Shown: positions 43,278-52,889 of the stretch, in pieces | Layout of the letters: every line of letters starts with the position of its first letter | Position numbering within the stretch: position 1 is the first letter of the stretch | NCBI RefSeq assembly: GCF_000716545.1 | Contig: NZ_JNWZ01000042.1 | Span: 1 to 61,725 of the forward strand | Source: Kitasatospora phosalacinea | Lineage (GTDB): Bacteria; Actinomycetota; Actinomycetes; Streptomycetales; Streptomycetaceae | Direction: 5' to 3' | DNA: 61,725 bases | The notes under the pieces: model-generated | Databases searched by the model: none | Seen by the model: the letters and a program-made list of their open reading frames with translations, nothing else | What the model was told of the DNA's origin: nothing | Program-made: the position numbers and the translations under genes

Positions 43278-44186
43278 GGAACCTCCATCGTGCTGAGCGT
43301 CTTCTACACACGGACCACCCCCGCCCTCCGCCCCCGCGGTCGCGCCCGAACAGCCCGACCACCGCCGTCCGGCACCCGTGCCGGAGCCGGCGTCCTCCCC
43401 GGGGAACACTCCCGATGCTGGCCCACCACCCACCCCGGCACCGGCCGAACCCCCCGACATCACCCGTTCGTGGCCCACCACTCCCGACCGCCCCCGCCCC
43501 GCCCACGCAGGCGCAGACGGGACCGCCTGGATCCTCGACAACGCCGACCGCGAAGAACTCGGCACCCCCGTCCGCCGCGCCCGCCGCTTCGCACGCCGGC
43601 GCCCGCGCCCCCACCGGCCGCGACACGCCCACCGCACCCCGTGCACCGACGGCCCCACCGAGCAGTGCCCGTGTGGCCCGGCGACCACCATGCGGCCACC
43701 AGCCGACGCGGCAACAGGGAGATCCGGCACCCGGTCTCCCGAGCACCGGCTCCCACAACCGACTCCACAGCCGGGACGACAGGATTCGAACCTGCGATCC
43801 CCCGCCCCCAGCGGGGGTCTTCCTCCCGAAGTCGCAGCAGGTGCGACCCGCGGTGCCCGTCGCTGGCCGCGGCTCCGGAGCCCTGCGGCATCGGGCCGGT
43901 CCGGGTGCCCGCGGTCTGCTCCCGGGCGTGGTCGGGCCCTTGGCCGGGGCCCCGCGCTGCTGGGCGGACTCGTCGCGGTAGCCCGCGGCCGTCGCCGCGT
44001 CGTCGGGGGCGGCGACCAGGAGGAGGCGTCCGCGAAGGATGATCACGGCGCGCTTCCAGCGGGTCTACGCCGCATGCCTACGGTCCACGCCGGGGCTACA
44101 CTGGCGCCTACACCGTAGGACTACGAACTTTGCGTCCCCGGTGCTCACCTCCAGCACGACCCCGGCACGACGGAGGAGGCGTCGAC
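43278..44186. other. Gene-poor boundary region containing a tRNA scar and CTAC repeats
   Basis: No well-supported gene is seen in these 909 bases apart from the tRNA-Pro fragment at 43771-43816. A minus-strand frame starting at GTG 44046 (IILRGRLLLVAAPDDAATAA) runs into the fragment and could be a decayed gene end. Between 44067 and 44136 the motif CTAC or its complement recurs about every 15-20 bases, including CCTACACCGTAGG, just before the 44187 start. Confidence 0.5.
43771..43816 (-). tRNA. 3'-half fragment of tRNA-Pro(GGG)
   Basis: Read on the minus strand, the sequence gives a 5-bp anticodon stem CCCCG/CGGGG around the 7-base loop CTGGGGG (T33, anticodon GGG). A 4-base variable loop GATC follows, then a T arm GCAGG-TTCGAAT-CCTGT and the acceptor 3' strand CGTCCCG with discriminator G. 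The upstream sequence has no D arm and no matching 5' acceptor CGGGACG, so the gene is cut just 5' of the anticodon stem. Fragments running from the anticodon arm to the 3' end are what integrases using tRNA genes as attachment sites leave behind; pSAM2 of Streptomyces uses a tRNA-Pro gene. It is not expected to be functional. Confidence 0.78.
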
Positions 44187-44615
44187 ATGGCCGCCACCCC
44201 CGTTCACACGACCGACCGGGGCGCCGGACCGCCACCCGCGGAACGGCTCGGCCTGGAGCGCACGCCGGCCTGTGCACTGGAGACCGTCGACCGCGAAGGC
44301 GTCGAGAAGCCGTCCACGCGGCGTCCGGCCCGCGCCTCGGGCCACGACCCGATGAGTCCGTACCGCCTCCCGCTCCGCGAGTTCCCCCTCCCGCGCGGCC
44401 TCGCCGCCGAACTCGCCTCCCACGACGGGGCCGCCGAACTCGAACGCGGCCTCGACATCACCCCTCACCCTCGGAACCCCCTGGCCCGCCGCGAGCACCG
44501 GCCCCGGCCCGGTCTCCGGCCACCACAGCAGCGACACCACCGGAAGGAGCAGCACCGACTCCGTCCCGCGGAGCACCGCACCACCCGGGGGGAACAGCAA
44601 CGAAGGTCATCATGA
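44187..44615 (+). CDS. Hypothetical hydrophilic protein
   Basis: A 142-residue frame starts at ATG 44187 behind CGGAGGAGG, a strong site. The product (MAATPVHTTDRGAGPPP...) is rich in Arg, Pro and His and becomes low in complexity after about residue 95. No family is recognised. Its end overlaps the DUF6131 gene start by four bases, which suggests coupling, but the second half may not be real coding sequence. Confidence 0.4.
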   Translation: MAATPVHTTDRGAGPPPAERLGLERTPACALETVDREGVEKPSTRRPARASGHDPMSPYRLPLREFPLPRGLAAELASHDGAAELERGLDITPHPRNPLARREHRPRPGLRPPQQRHHRKEQHRLRPAEHRTTRGEQQRRSS

Positions 44616-44767
44616 TCATTCTCGGAGTCATCCTCCTCGTCATCGGCTTCCTCGCCGGCATCCCGGTCCTGTGGACCATCGGCATCATCCTCGCCGTCGT
44701 GGGCCTCGCCCTGGTGCTTGCGGGCGCCCTCGGCCACGAGGTCGCCGGACGCCGCCACTACTGGTGA
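44612..44767 (+). CDS. DUF6131-like small membrane protein
   Basis: The 51-residue protein is two transmembrane helices, IILGVILLVIGFLAG and IGIILAVVGLALVLAGALG, ending in the basic tail GHEVAGRRHYW. This matches the short, widely conserved actinobacterial DUF6131 family of unknown function. It follows the preceding frame with a four-base overlap. Confidence 0.82.
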   Translation: MIILGVILLVIGFLAGIPVLWTIGIILAVVGLALVLAGALGHEVAGRRHYW

Positions 44768-45114
44768 CACGGCACCAACTCGCCTGCACCGACGGGGCGC
44801 CCGACCCGCTGCGGCCGGGCGCCCCGCACCCGAACGGCCCGCACCCACGAGGTCTGCGCCGCACCCCACCGGACGCGCTCCGTCTCCACCGGCACCGGGC
44901 ACCGGCCACGGGGAAGATCACCGGGGAGAGGTCTGCGGCCCCCGCGCGGTCGCGGCCGGTCCGCACGGCGCCACCGGTGGACGACGAGCCGCGTCCGCCC
45001 CGGCGGCGCTCACCGTCCGAACACGCGTGCCGCTCCAGCCTCTTGGGGGAAGCCGGAGCGGTCGACGGCCCCGGGCGGTCGCACCGAGCCGTCCGCCGAC
45101 GGGTCGCCCGCCGA
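44768..45114. other. GC-rich intergenic stretch, nothing assigned
   Basis: These 347 bases between the DUF6131 gene and the convergent DUF5994 gene contain no frame with a ribosome binding site or recognisable domain. Confidence 0.4.
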
Positions 45115-45630
45115 CTACTGGGGCGCGGGCCAGGAGGCGGCCCGGCTCCTGGCGGCGCCCGCCCGCCGGTCGGCCGCGTCGGCGCCGCCGGGAGGCGCGA
45201 CGGACGACGGCAGGAAGCCGGAACCGGGTGCCGGCCGCGCCCCGCCGCCCGCGGCGTCCGCGGCGTCCGCAGCGAGCAACTCGCTCGCGGTCCTGGTGTT
45301 CGCCGGGTCGGCGGCCTCGGCCATCAGCCGCGCGGCGTCGGCGCTGTCCGTCCGCGGCGGGACGACCAGCAGCTCCAGCCGGCGCGGGGCGTACGAGCAC
45401 ACCATGATCATGTGCTCGTCCTGCTCGGTGGTGTACCAGCCCGCGTGGACGGTGTGCCCGGTGACCGGGATGCGCCGGGGGATGACGGGCCACTGGGCGG
45501 GGTTGACGGTGATCCGGGTGATCCGGCCCCACCGCCCGTCGATCTCGGCGGCCAGGGAGGGGAGTTCGAGGAGGAGATCGCGCGAGCGGGGCCACCAGGC
45601 TCCGTCCAGGGCTCCGCCACGTCGGGGCAC
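45115..45630 (-). CDS. DUF5994 family protein
   Basis: The 171-residue protein contains LDGAWWPRSRDLLLELPSLA, WGRITRITVNPAQWPVIPRR and HAGWYTTEQDEHMIMVCSYA, which define the actinobacterial DUF5994 family of unknown function. The C-terminal third is Ala/Gly-rich and not conserved. The N terminus is short for the family, starting at GTG 45630 just before the conserved GAWWPRSRD. It is divergent from the HTTM gene with less than 50 bases between starts; one of the two may be truncated at this junction. Confidence 0.8.
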   Translation of the reverse strand: MPRRGGALDGAWWPRSRDLLLELPSLAAEIDGRWGRITRITVNPAQWPVIPRRIPVTGHTVHAGWYTTEQDEHMIMVCSYAPRRLELLVVPPRTDSADAARLMAEAADPANTRTASELLAADAADAAGGGARPAPGSGFLPSSVAPPGGADAADRRAGAARSRAASWPAPQ

Positions 45631-45677
45631 TGGGCGGCGCCGTCACCGATCGGCCGGTCTCCCTCCGCACGACGGCG

Positions 45678-46712
45678 GTGCTGCGCATCGGGTACGGCTT
45701 CCTCTACCTCGTCTTCCTGTTGCGGGAGTTCCCGCACCGCGACGAGATCTGGGGCCCCGGTTCGCCGTGGACGCCCGCCCTGGCGAGACAGCTCTTCGAC
45801 CAGACCGGCTGGTTCAGCCTCCTCACCCTGTCCGACAGCCGGGTGTACTTCGAGCTCTGCTACGCGACGGCCCTCGTCGTGTCCGCGCTGTTCATGATCG
45901 GCTGGCGGACCAGGGTGGTGTCGATCCTGTTCGCCGTCCTGGTGGCCTCGTTCCACGCGCGGGCCATCTTCATGACGGACGGAGGGGACAACCTCATCCT
46001 CCTCATGGCCCTGTACCTCTGCTTCACGGCGTGCGGCCGACGCTGGTCGCTCGACGCGCGCAGAACCCGGCCGCGGCCCTCCCCGGTGCGGACCGGCAGC
46101 CCGCCGCCCCGCACCGGACCGTCCGGGCTCTGGCAGCAACTCCTGGCGGCCCAAAGGGTCTTGAGTACGGTGCTGCACAACTGCGCCGTGGTCGTCATCG
46201 CCGTCCAGGTCTGCATCGTCTACGGCTCCGCAGGCCTGTACAAGGTGCAGGGCGGCTCCTGGGAGAACGGGACCGCCCTCCACTACGTCGTGAACCTCGA
46301 TCTCTTCCGGCCGTGGCCCGCGCTGTCGCTCCTGGTGGACAGCCACCCCCTGCTGATCGCCGTTGCCACGTACATGACCGTGCTGCTGCAAGTGGCCTTC
46401 CCGTTCGTCCTGTTCAGCAGGCTGAAGTACGTCGTCCTGGTGATGCTGCTCGGCATGCACCTGGGCATCGCGATCCTCATGGGGCTTCCGCTCTTCTCCG
46501 GAGCCATGATCGTCGCGGACGCCGTGTTCCTTCCCGACCGCTTCTACGCGTTCCTGGGAGAGCTGTGGCGCCGCACGTTCCGGCCCGCGGTCGCCGGGGA
46601 CACAGAGGACCCGCACCGCGCCGGGAGTTCGGCCGTACCCCCGCAGCCGGGCTCGCCGACCGATGCCACAGCGCATCAGGAGCTCTCTCGACAGCGGGCG
46701 GAGGAGCGATGA
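45678..46712 (+). CDS. HTTM-domain membrane protein
   Basis: The 344-residue polytopic protein has about seven helices and the HTTM hallmarks LRIGYGFLYLVFLLREFPHR, GPGSPWTPALARQLFDQTGW and IVYGSAGLYKVQGGSWENGT, the last being the Y-G-x-(A/S)-G-x-x-K motif of the vitamin-K-carboxylase-like fold. The biochemical reaction of bacterial HTTM proteins is unknown. The chosen GTG leaves a shorter N terminus than usual; VSLRTTAVLRIG continues upstream in the same frame without an obvious start. Its stop overlaps the DCC gene start, a pairing common for HTTM proteins. Confidence 0.85.
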   Translation: MLRIGYGFLYLVFLLREFPHRDEIWGPGSPWTPALARQLFDQTGWFSLLTLSDSRVYFELCYATALVVSALFMIGWRTRVVSILFAVLVASFHARAIFMTDGGDNLILLMALYLCFTACGRRWSLDARRTRPRPSPVRTGSPPPRTGPSGLWQQLLAAQRVLSTVLHNCAVVVIAVQVCIVYGSAGLYKVQGGSWENGTALHYVVNLDLFRPWPALSLLVDSHPLLIAVATYMTVLLQVAFPFVLFSRLKYVVLVMLLGMHLGIAILMGLPLFSGAMIVADAVFLPDRFYAFLGELWRRTFRPAVAGDTEDPHRAGSSAVPPQPGSPTDATAHQELSRQRAEER

Positions 46713-47119
46713 GCGGCGCCCCCGACACCTCCGAACCGCTGCTGGCGTACGACGGGGACTGCGCCTTCTGCCAGGCCGCGATCGACCGGATCCGCCGGAA
46801 GGCGGCGCCACGGATCGACGCCGTGCCGTGGCAGGCCCTGCCGGAACGGCTCACCGCCCCGCACCTGTCGCGGCTGGACCGGGAGGTGCTCCTCTTCCAC
46901 AACGAGGCGGTCCACGCGAGCGGAGCCGACGCGCTGGCCCGCTTCGTCGGCTCCTCGCCGGCCCGCGGGTACCGACTGGCCGCTGCCGCGCTGAGCCTGC
47001 CCGGCATGCGGACCTGCGCCCGTCGGGTCTACGCCCTGGTGGCGAGGAACAGGCAACACCTGCCCGGCGGAGCGGCCTCCTGCGCCCTGCCCGGTTGCAC
47101 TGACCGCGGAGGTTGGTGA
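46709..47119 (+). CDS. DCC-type thiol-disulfide oxidoreductase
   Basis: The 136-residue protein has the DCC signature LLAYDGDCAFCQAAIDRIRR, with the D-G-x-C-x-x-C redox motif, and a later C-terminal Cys pair (SCALPGC). DCC proteins (DUF393) are thioredoxin-like and usually sit beside HTTM membrane proteins, presumably acting on them or on a shared substrate. GGAGG precedes the ATG, which overlaps the HTTM stop. Confidence 0.9.
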   Translation: MSGAPDTSEPLLAYDGDCAFCQAAIDRIRRKAAPRIDAVPWQALPERLTAPHLSRLDREVLLFHNEAVHASGADALARFVGSSPARGYRLAAAALSLPGMRTCARRVYALVARNRQHLPGGAASCALPGCTDRGGW

Positions 47120-47171
47120 TGGGGGCCGCGGACGGGTGATCTTGAAATGAGCTGCGCTGACCTTCGTGGAG

Positions 47172-47207
47172 TCCTCGAAGCCTGGATCGCGACCCAGGCT
47201 TCGAGGA
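47172..47207. repeat. Perfect 14-bp inverted repeat
   Basis: TCCTCGAAGCCTGG at 47172-47185 pairs perfectly with 47194-47207 across an 8-base loop. It lies 53 bases past the DCC stop, so it may be a terminator, or the end of a decayed mobile element whose possible coding relic follows. Confidence 0.65.
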
Positions 47208-47391
47208 GAACCAGGAGCTGTGCCACCACCACGCAAGCACCCACCCCGATGAACTCCGCGACCAGGAACTGGTTCCGCTGGTCACAGCCGCGTGGGAGGA
47301 CTCCGGCCGCACCTGCGGTACCCGGGGCGGCTCAGACGATTTCGGCATGACGCCGAGACTGGCGCCGTGTTCGACGACGGCGTTCTTGTAG
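47191..47391 (+). pseudogene. Possible IS3-type transposase relic
   Basis: A frame without a start codon reads HPDELRDQELVPLVTAAW followed by EDSGRTCGTRG. This weakly resembles the region before the catalytic core of IS3-family OrfB proteins (helix, then S-x-x-T-Y-G-x-R). It ends at TAG 47389-47391 without the DDE core. The match is short and could be chance. No other gene is seen between 47120 and 47637. Confidence 0.25.
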
Positions 47392-47637
47392 GCCGTGCCG
47401 GCCCGGGAGGCGCCGGGGCCCTCCCGCCGCCGCGCCCCGGGGACCCGGTGCGTTCGCAGGCCGAAAGGGTGCGCTGCCGGACAACGCGCGAAGGAACGGA
47501 AGTCCTAACGTCGTTCCCCGGCGGTCGGCGGGACCGGGGCGGGTGGACCGCCACCCGGCCGTCGCACGCCCTCCCTGTTCCGTGCCGGACGGCATGTCAG
47601 CTTCGCCGTTCGGAATCACCGTTTGGAGTCCTCCCAG

Positions 47638-49527
47638 GTGCCTACGATGCCAGTCGGCGGAATGGTGCCCCGCGCCGCCGCCGACGACGCCGCGGACGTG
47701 ATCGTCCGCAACGCCCGGATCCACACCGGCGACCACCGCCACCCCCACGCGACAGCGCTGGCCATCCGCGACGGCCGGGTGCGGGCGGTGGGTGACGACG
47801 CCGAGGTGGTCCCCCTGGTCGGCCCCGGCACGACGGTGGTCGACGCGCTCGGCCGACGTGTCGTGCCGGGCCTCAACGACTCGCACCTGCACGTGATCCG
47901 CGGGGGCCTGAACTACGTCCTGGAACTGCGGTGGGACGGTGTCACCTCGCTGCGCCAGGGCCTGTCCATGCTGCGGGAGCAGGCGGCCCGGACCCCCAGG
48001 GGGCAGTGGGTGCGCGTGGTGGGCGGCTGGTCGGCCGAGCAGTTCGCCGAGCGGCGGCTGCCCACTCCGGCCGAGCTGAACGCCGCCGCGCCGGACACTC
48101 CGGTGTTCGTCCTGCACCTGTACCAGGCGGCGATCATGAACAAGGCGGCGCTGAAGGCCGTCGGGTACACCAGGGACACCCCCGACCCCCGGGGCGGGCA
48201 CATCGTCCGGGGCCGCAACGGCGAGCCCAACGGCATGCTGCTGGCCGCCCCCGGCGCGCTGGTCCTCTACTCCACGCTCGCCAAGGCCCCGGTGCTGGAG
48301 GGCGAGGACCGGAAGACCTCCACCCTGCACTTCCTGCGCGAGCTGAACCGCTTCGGACTGACCTCCGCGATCGACGCCGCCGGAGGCTTCCAGAACTTCC
48401 CGGACAACTACGGCACGGTGGCCGAGCTGGCCGAGGAGGGGCGGCTGTCACTGCGGATCGCCTACCACCTGTTCCCGCAGACCGCGGGCCAGGAACTCGA
48501 CGACCTGACCCGCTGGGTCGGGTCGGTCCGCCCCGAGGACGGCGACGAGTGGCTGCGACTCAACGGCGCCGGCGAGAACCTGACCTGGGCCGCCGCCGAC
48601 TTCGAGAACTTCGCCGAACCCCGCCCGGAGCTGGCGGGCGACTACGAGGGCGAGTTCGAGAGGGCGGTGCGCCTGCTGCTGGAGAACGGCTGGGGCTTCC
48701 GGCTGCACGCCACCTACGACGAGACCATCCGGCGCGACCTGGCGGTGTTCGAGAAGCTCGCCGCGGAAGGGCTCTTCCCGGGCGGCAACCGGTGGCTGTT
48801 CGATCACGCGGAGACCGTCTCCCCCGACAGCCTGGACCGGATAGCGGCCCTGGGCGGCGCGATGTCCGTACAGAACCGGATGTCGTTCCAGGGCGAGGCC
48901 TTCGCCCGGCGGTACGGCCCGGGCACGGCCGCCGACGCCCCGCCGGTGCGGGCCATGCTGGAGCGCGGCCTGACCGTCGGCGCCGGTACGGACGCCACCC
49001 GGGTGTCCAGCTACAACCCCTGGGTCGCCCTGCACTGGCTGGTCTCCGGCCGAACGGCGGGCGGCCTGTCCCTGCGTCCGCCGCAGAACCGCGTCGACCG
49101 GGAGACCGCACTCGCCATGTTCACCCGCGCCGGCGCCGAGCTGACCGGCGAGGAGGACGTCAAGGGCATCCTGGCCCCCGGTTTCTACGGCGACCTGGCG
49201 GTGCTGTCCGACGACTTCTTCACCGTGCCGGAGGAGGAGATCCCGCACATCGAGTCCGTGCTGACCGTGGTCGGTGGACGGATCGTGCACGCGGAGGCCG
49301 AGTACGAGGGGATGGCCGAGGAGCTTCCGCCGGTCAGCCCCGGGTGGAGCCCGGTCAACCGCTTCGGCGGGTACCAGGCCGCCGGAAGGCGCCGGGGCTC
49401 CGGTGTCCGGCAGGCGGAGCTGCTGGGACAGGCCGCCGCCGAGTCGGAGGAGCACCGGCAGTGGCGCGCCCGGCGCCGCCCGGGCCCGGAGGCCGGCACC
49501 GAACTGTTCGATCCCTGCTTCATGTGA
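47638..49527 (+). CDS. Amidohydrolase family protein (YtcJ-like)
   Basis: The 629-residue metal-dependent hydrolase has the N-terminal beta domain VIVRNARIHTGDHRHPH, then VVPGLNDSHLHVIRGG with the H-x-H metal motif, later WLFDHAETVSPDSL and GLTVGAGTDATRVSSYNPW with the catalytic Asp. A C-terminal beta domain ends with GDLAVLSDDFFTVPEEEI. This is the YtcJ/NfdA-like amidohydrolase group; the natural substrate is unknown. GTG 47638 has GGAG nine bases upstream; ATG 47647 and TTG 47623 are alternatives. The last 50 residues are an unconserved charged tail. Confidence 0.88.
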   Translation: MPTMPVGGMVPRAAADDAADVIVRNARIHTGDHRHPHATALAIRDGRVRAVGDDAEVVPLVGPGTTVVDALGRRVVPGLNDSHLHVIRGGLNYVLELRWDGVTSLRQGLSMLREQAARTPRGQWVRVVGGWSAEQFAERRLPTPAELNAAAPDTPVFVLHLYQAAIMNKAALKAVGYTRDTPDPRGGHIVRGRNGEPNGMLLAAPGALVLYSTLAKAPVLEGEDRKTSTLHFLRELNRFGLTSAIDAAGGFQNFPDNYGTVAELAEEGRLSLRIAYHLFPQTAGQELDDLTRWVGSVRPEDGDEWLRLNGAGENLTWAAADFENFAEPRPELAGDYEGEFERAVRLLLENGWGFRLHATYDETIRRDLAVFEKLAAEGLFPGGNRWLFDHAETVSPDSLDRIAALGGAMSVQNRMSFQGEAFARRYGPGTAADAPPVRAMLERGLTVGAGTDATRVSSYNPWVALHWLVSGRTAGGLSLRPPQNRVDRETALAMFTRAGAELTGEEDVKGILAPGFYGDLAVLSDDFFTVPEEEIPHIESVLTVVGGRIVHAEAEYEGMAEELPPVSPGWSPVNRFGGYQAAGRRRGSGVRQAELLGQAAAESEEHRQWRARRRPGPEAGTELFDPCFM

Positions 49528-49548
49528 CCGACCCCGGAGCCCGCGCGC

Positions 49549-49605
49549 GGCACAGCCCGGTGCCCCCGGCGAACTACTCGTTCGCCGGGGGCACCGGGCT
49601 GTGCC
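49549..49605. terminator. Long perfect hairpin after the amidohydrolase
   Basis: A 26-bp perfect stem (49549-49574 with 49580-49605) with a 5-base loop starts 22 bases after the amidohydrolase stop. It is much longer than needed for termination, and its outer right arm is reused in the tandem repeat that follows. Confidence 0.85.
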
Positions 49606-49652
49606 CGGACACCGGGCTGTGCCCGGACACCGGGCTGTGCCCGGACACCGGG
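49593..49652. repeat. Three tandem copies of an 18-bp unit
   Basis: The unit ACCGGGCTGTGCCCGGAC occurs three times head to tail from 49593 to 49646, plus six bases of a fourth copy. Each unit is itself a partial inverted repeat (CCGGGC and GCCCGG). The first copy overlaps the right arm of the long hairpin. Confidence 0.92.
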
Positions 49653-49661
49653 ACGCAACGA

Positions 49662-49722
49662 CGCCGGGGCTCCCACGGCGGACGGTGACTCGTTCGAGTC
49701 GTCCGCCGCAGGAGCCCCGGCG
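49662..49722. terminator. Compound hairpin before the convergent hydrolase
   Basis: A 12-bp outer stem (49662-49673 with 49711-49722) encloses further inverted repeats CGGCGGAC/GTCCGCCG and GACTCG/CGAGTC. It ends 27 bases from the stop of the minus-strand hydrolase and probably terminates it. Confidence 0.82.
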
Positions 49723-49749
49723 CGGTGGCGAGGGTGGCCCGGCGGCCGG

Positions 49750-50472
49750 TCAGCGGACGGCGCGGACGGCCTCCTCGATCAGGTCGGCGACGCGTTCGGG
49801 GTGGGAGAGCATCACCAGGTGCGAGGAGTCGACCTCGACGGTGGTCATGCCGGCCCGGCGGTAGCCGTGGCGTTCCACTTCGGGGTTGATCGTGCGGTCC
49901 GCCGCGGCGACCAGGCCCCAGGACGGCTTGGTCCGCCAGGCCGCGGCCGGGGCCTTCTCGCCGAAGGCCTGGGCGGCCAGCGGACGCTGGGACACAGCGA
50001 GGACGGCAGTGAGGGCGGGGTCGACGTCCGCGGCGAAGACCCCGTGGAACTCGTCGACCCGGACCGAGACGTCCGTGCCCTCCGCCGGCGAACCCTCCAG
50101 CGGGAAGGGGGTGTAGACCAGCGCCCGGGCCAGGTCGGAGTCGGGGAACCCGCCCTGCAGCTCGCCCAGGCTCTCGCCCTCCTCCAGGGCGTAGCCCGCC
50201 AGGTAGACCAGCGCCTTGACGTTCTCCTCCGTCCCGGCGACGGTGATCACCGCGCCACCGTAGGAGTGGCCGACCAGGACGACCGGTCCGGGGATCTGGC
50301 GGACGACGGAGGCGAGGTAGGCGGAGTCGCCCAGCAGGCTGCGATTGGGCACGGCCGGGGCCACCACCTTCAGGCCGCGGTCGAGCAGTTCGGGGACGAC
50401 GCGGGCGAAGCTGGACGCGTCGGCGAACGCGCCGTGGACCAGGACGACGGTCGGGCTGTCGGTACGTGACAT
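49750..50472 (-). CDS. Alpha/beta fold hydrolase
   Basis: The 240-residue hydrolase has the oxyanion region VVLVHGAFADASSF, nucleophile elbow VLVGHSYGGAVI and a late His in EVDSSHLVMLSHPE. These place it with the EstC-like/salicylate-esterase-type alpha/beta hydrolases that streptomycetes carry in several copies. It is cytoplasmic, with no signal peptide; the substrate is unknown. AAGGA precedes the ATG. It lies downstream of the SMP-30-like gene on the same strand and may be cotranscribed with it. Confidence 0.88.
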   Translation of the reverse strand: MSRTDSPTVVLVHGAFADASSFARVVPELLDRGLKVVAPAVPNRSLLGDSAYLASVVRQIPGPVVLVGHSYGGAVITVAGTEENVKALVYLAGYALEEGESLGELQGGFPDSDLARALVYTPFPLEGSPAEGTDVSVRVDEFHGVFAADVDPALTAVLAVSQRPLAAQAFGEKAPAAAWRTKPSWGLVAAADRTINPEVERHGYRRAGMTTVEVDSSHLVMLSHPERVADLIEEAVRAVR

Positions 50473-50545
50473 GGCGGAACATCCTTTCGGGGAAGGGCGG
50501 GAAGGGCGGAGGGGCCTGCGGACCGGCGGGCCGCCTCCGGCGGCG

Positions 50546-51520
50546 TCATCGGCCGGGGGCGATCCGGGCGGCGAGGACGTCGGGGTCGTGGTCGGTGAAG
50601 TAGGCGGCGCTCGCGATGTACGCCGTGTCACCGCGTACGGCCACGGAGGTCGGACCCTCCAGTCCGTCGGCGGCCGTCAGCACGACGAGGTGGGTGCCGT
50701 CCGGCTGGACCAGCGCGACCTCGTTGTCCGCGTTGATCGCGGCCAGCAGGGTGTCGCCGGGGCCGGTGAAGTCGAAGTCGTCGATGTTCACCAGGCCGGT
50801 GGCCCGGATCCGGACGGGGCCGGCGGCGCCCCCGGGGCCGATCGGGACGCGGAGCACGGTCCCCCGGTCCAGGTTGGTCACCCAGACCGCGCCGTTGTGG
50901 ACCTTGACGCCGTTGGCCCCCAGGAACCCGGCGGGCTCCAGCTCCGGCCCGGTGGCCCACGGGACGGGCGCGCCTCCGGTGGTGGGAACGCGCCAGACGA
51001 CGCCGAGGACCGAGTCGGCCGCGTACAGCGCGTCGCCGCGCGGGTCGAGGGCCAGGCCGTTGGGCAGGCCGTCGGCCGGGAGCGCGGCGACGCGCTCCGG
51101 CGTGCCCCCGGGGCTCAGGCGCCACAGCCCGGTCAGGTCGCCGGTGCCGGTGGCGTACAGGAAGTACAGCGTTCCGTCCTGGGCTCGGACGATGCCGCCG
51201 AGGAAGGGCGCGGTCAGGGCCGGGGTGACGGCGTCGGCGGGGGGAGCCGGCAGGGTCGCGAGGACGTCCACCCGGCCGTCGCGGGTGATGCGGGCGACCT
51301 GACGGCCGTAGGCGAAGGTGACGTCGGCACTCCCGTCCGGCTCCAGGGCGATGTTCTCCGGGCGCTGTCCGGCGGCGAGGTCGAGGTGCGCCACGAAACG
51401 CACCCGCGCCGCCGGAGCGCCGGTCGCGGGGGCGGCGGCCGTCATGGCGAGGGCGGCCACCGCCAGTGCGGCGGCCGCGCCCAGGACGCCGGTGGGCGTC
51501 GCCGTCTTGGTCTTCATCAT
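50546..51520 (-). CDS. Secreted SMP-30/gluconolactonase-like beta-propeller protein
   Basis: The 324-residue protein starts with a Sec signal (MMKTKT, then a hydrophobic Ala/Leu stretch ending ATGAPA). It continues as a six-bladed propeller with PENIALEPDGSADVTFA, LPNGLALDPRGDALYAAD and GANGVKVHNGAVWVTN, as in SMP-30/strictosidine-synthase-like proteins. Such proteins bind a divalent metal and hydrolyse lactones or act as binding proteins. AGGAA precedes the tandem ATG starts. It is divergent from the hydrolase gene at 51885. Confidence 0.83.
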   Translation of the reverse strand: MMKTKTATPTGVLGAAAALAVAALAMTAAAPATGAPAARVRFVAHLDLAAGQRPENIALEPDGSADVTFAYGRQVARITRDGRVDVLATLPAPPADAVTPALTAPFLGGIVRAQDGTLYFLYATGTGDLTGLWRLSPGGTPERVAALPADGLPNGLALDPRGDALYAADSVLGVVWRVPTTGGAPVPWATGPELEPAGFLGANGVKVHNGAVWVTNLDRGTVLRVPIGPGGAAGPVRIRATGLVNIDDFDFTGPGDTLLAAINADNEVALVQPDGTHLVVLTAADGLEGPTSVAVRGDTAYIASAAYFTDHDPDVLAARIAPGR

Positions 51521-52721
<1,201 letters not shown>

Positions 52722-52727
52722 CCCCCG

Positions 52728-52772
52728 CCCGGCGGTGCGCCCCCGGCCGGTTCCGGCGGGCGCACCGCCGGG
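52728..52772 (+). terminator. Hairpin after the haloperoxidase-like gene
   Basis: A perfect 15-bp stem (52728-52742 with 52758-52772) starts seven bases past the stop codon. Confidence 0.82.
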
Positions 52773-52889
52773 GATGCCCTCGCGGGCAACGCCCCGTGCG
52801 TCCCCCGGCAAACCCCGTCCGGACGCGGCCCTAGGGTCGTTCGCAGAGGCTGTCGCCTCCTCCACGAACTTGCCGAACGGGTTTACGAC

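Noticed and set aside
43771..43850. Intact tRNA gene
   Set aside because: No D arm and no 5' acceptor strand can be found upstream of the anticodon arm; it is only a 3' half.
43220..44046. Minus-strand protein gene starting near 44046
   Set aside because: The frame passes through the tRNA fragment, has no recognisable domain beyond the first 30 codons, and shows low-complexity translation.
49593..49652. Tandem repeats considered as a CRISPR array
   Set aside because: Units are 18 bp, directly adjacent, and have no spacers; no cas genes are near.
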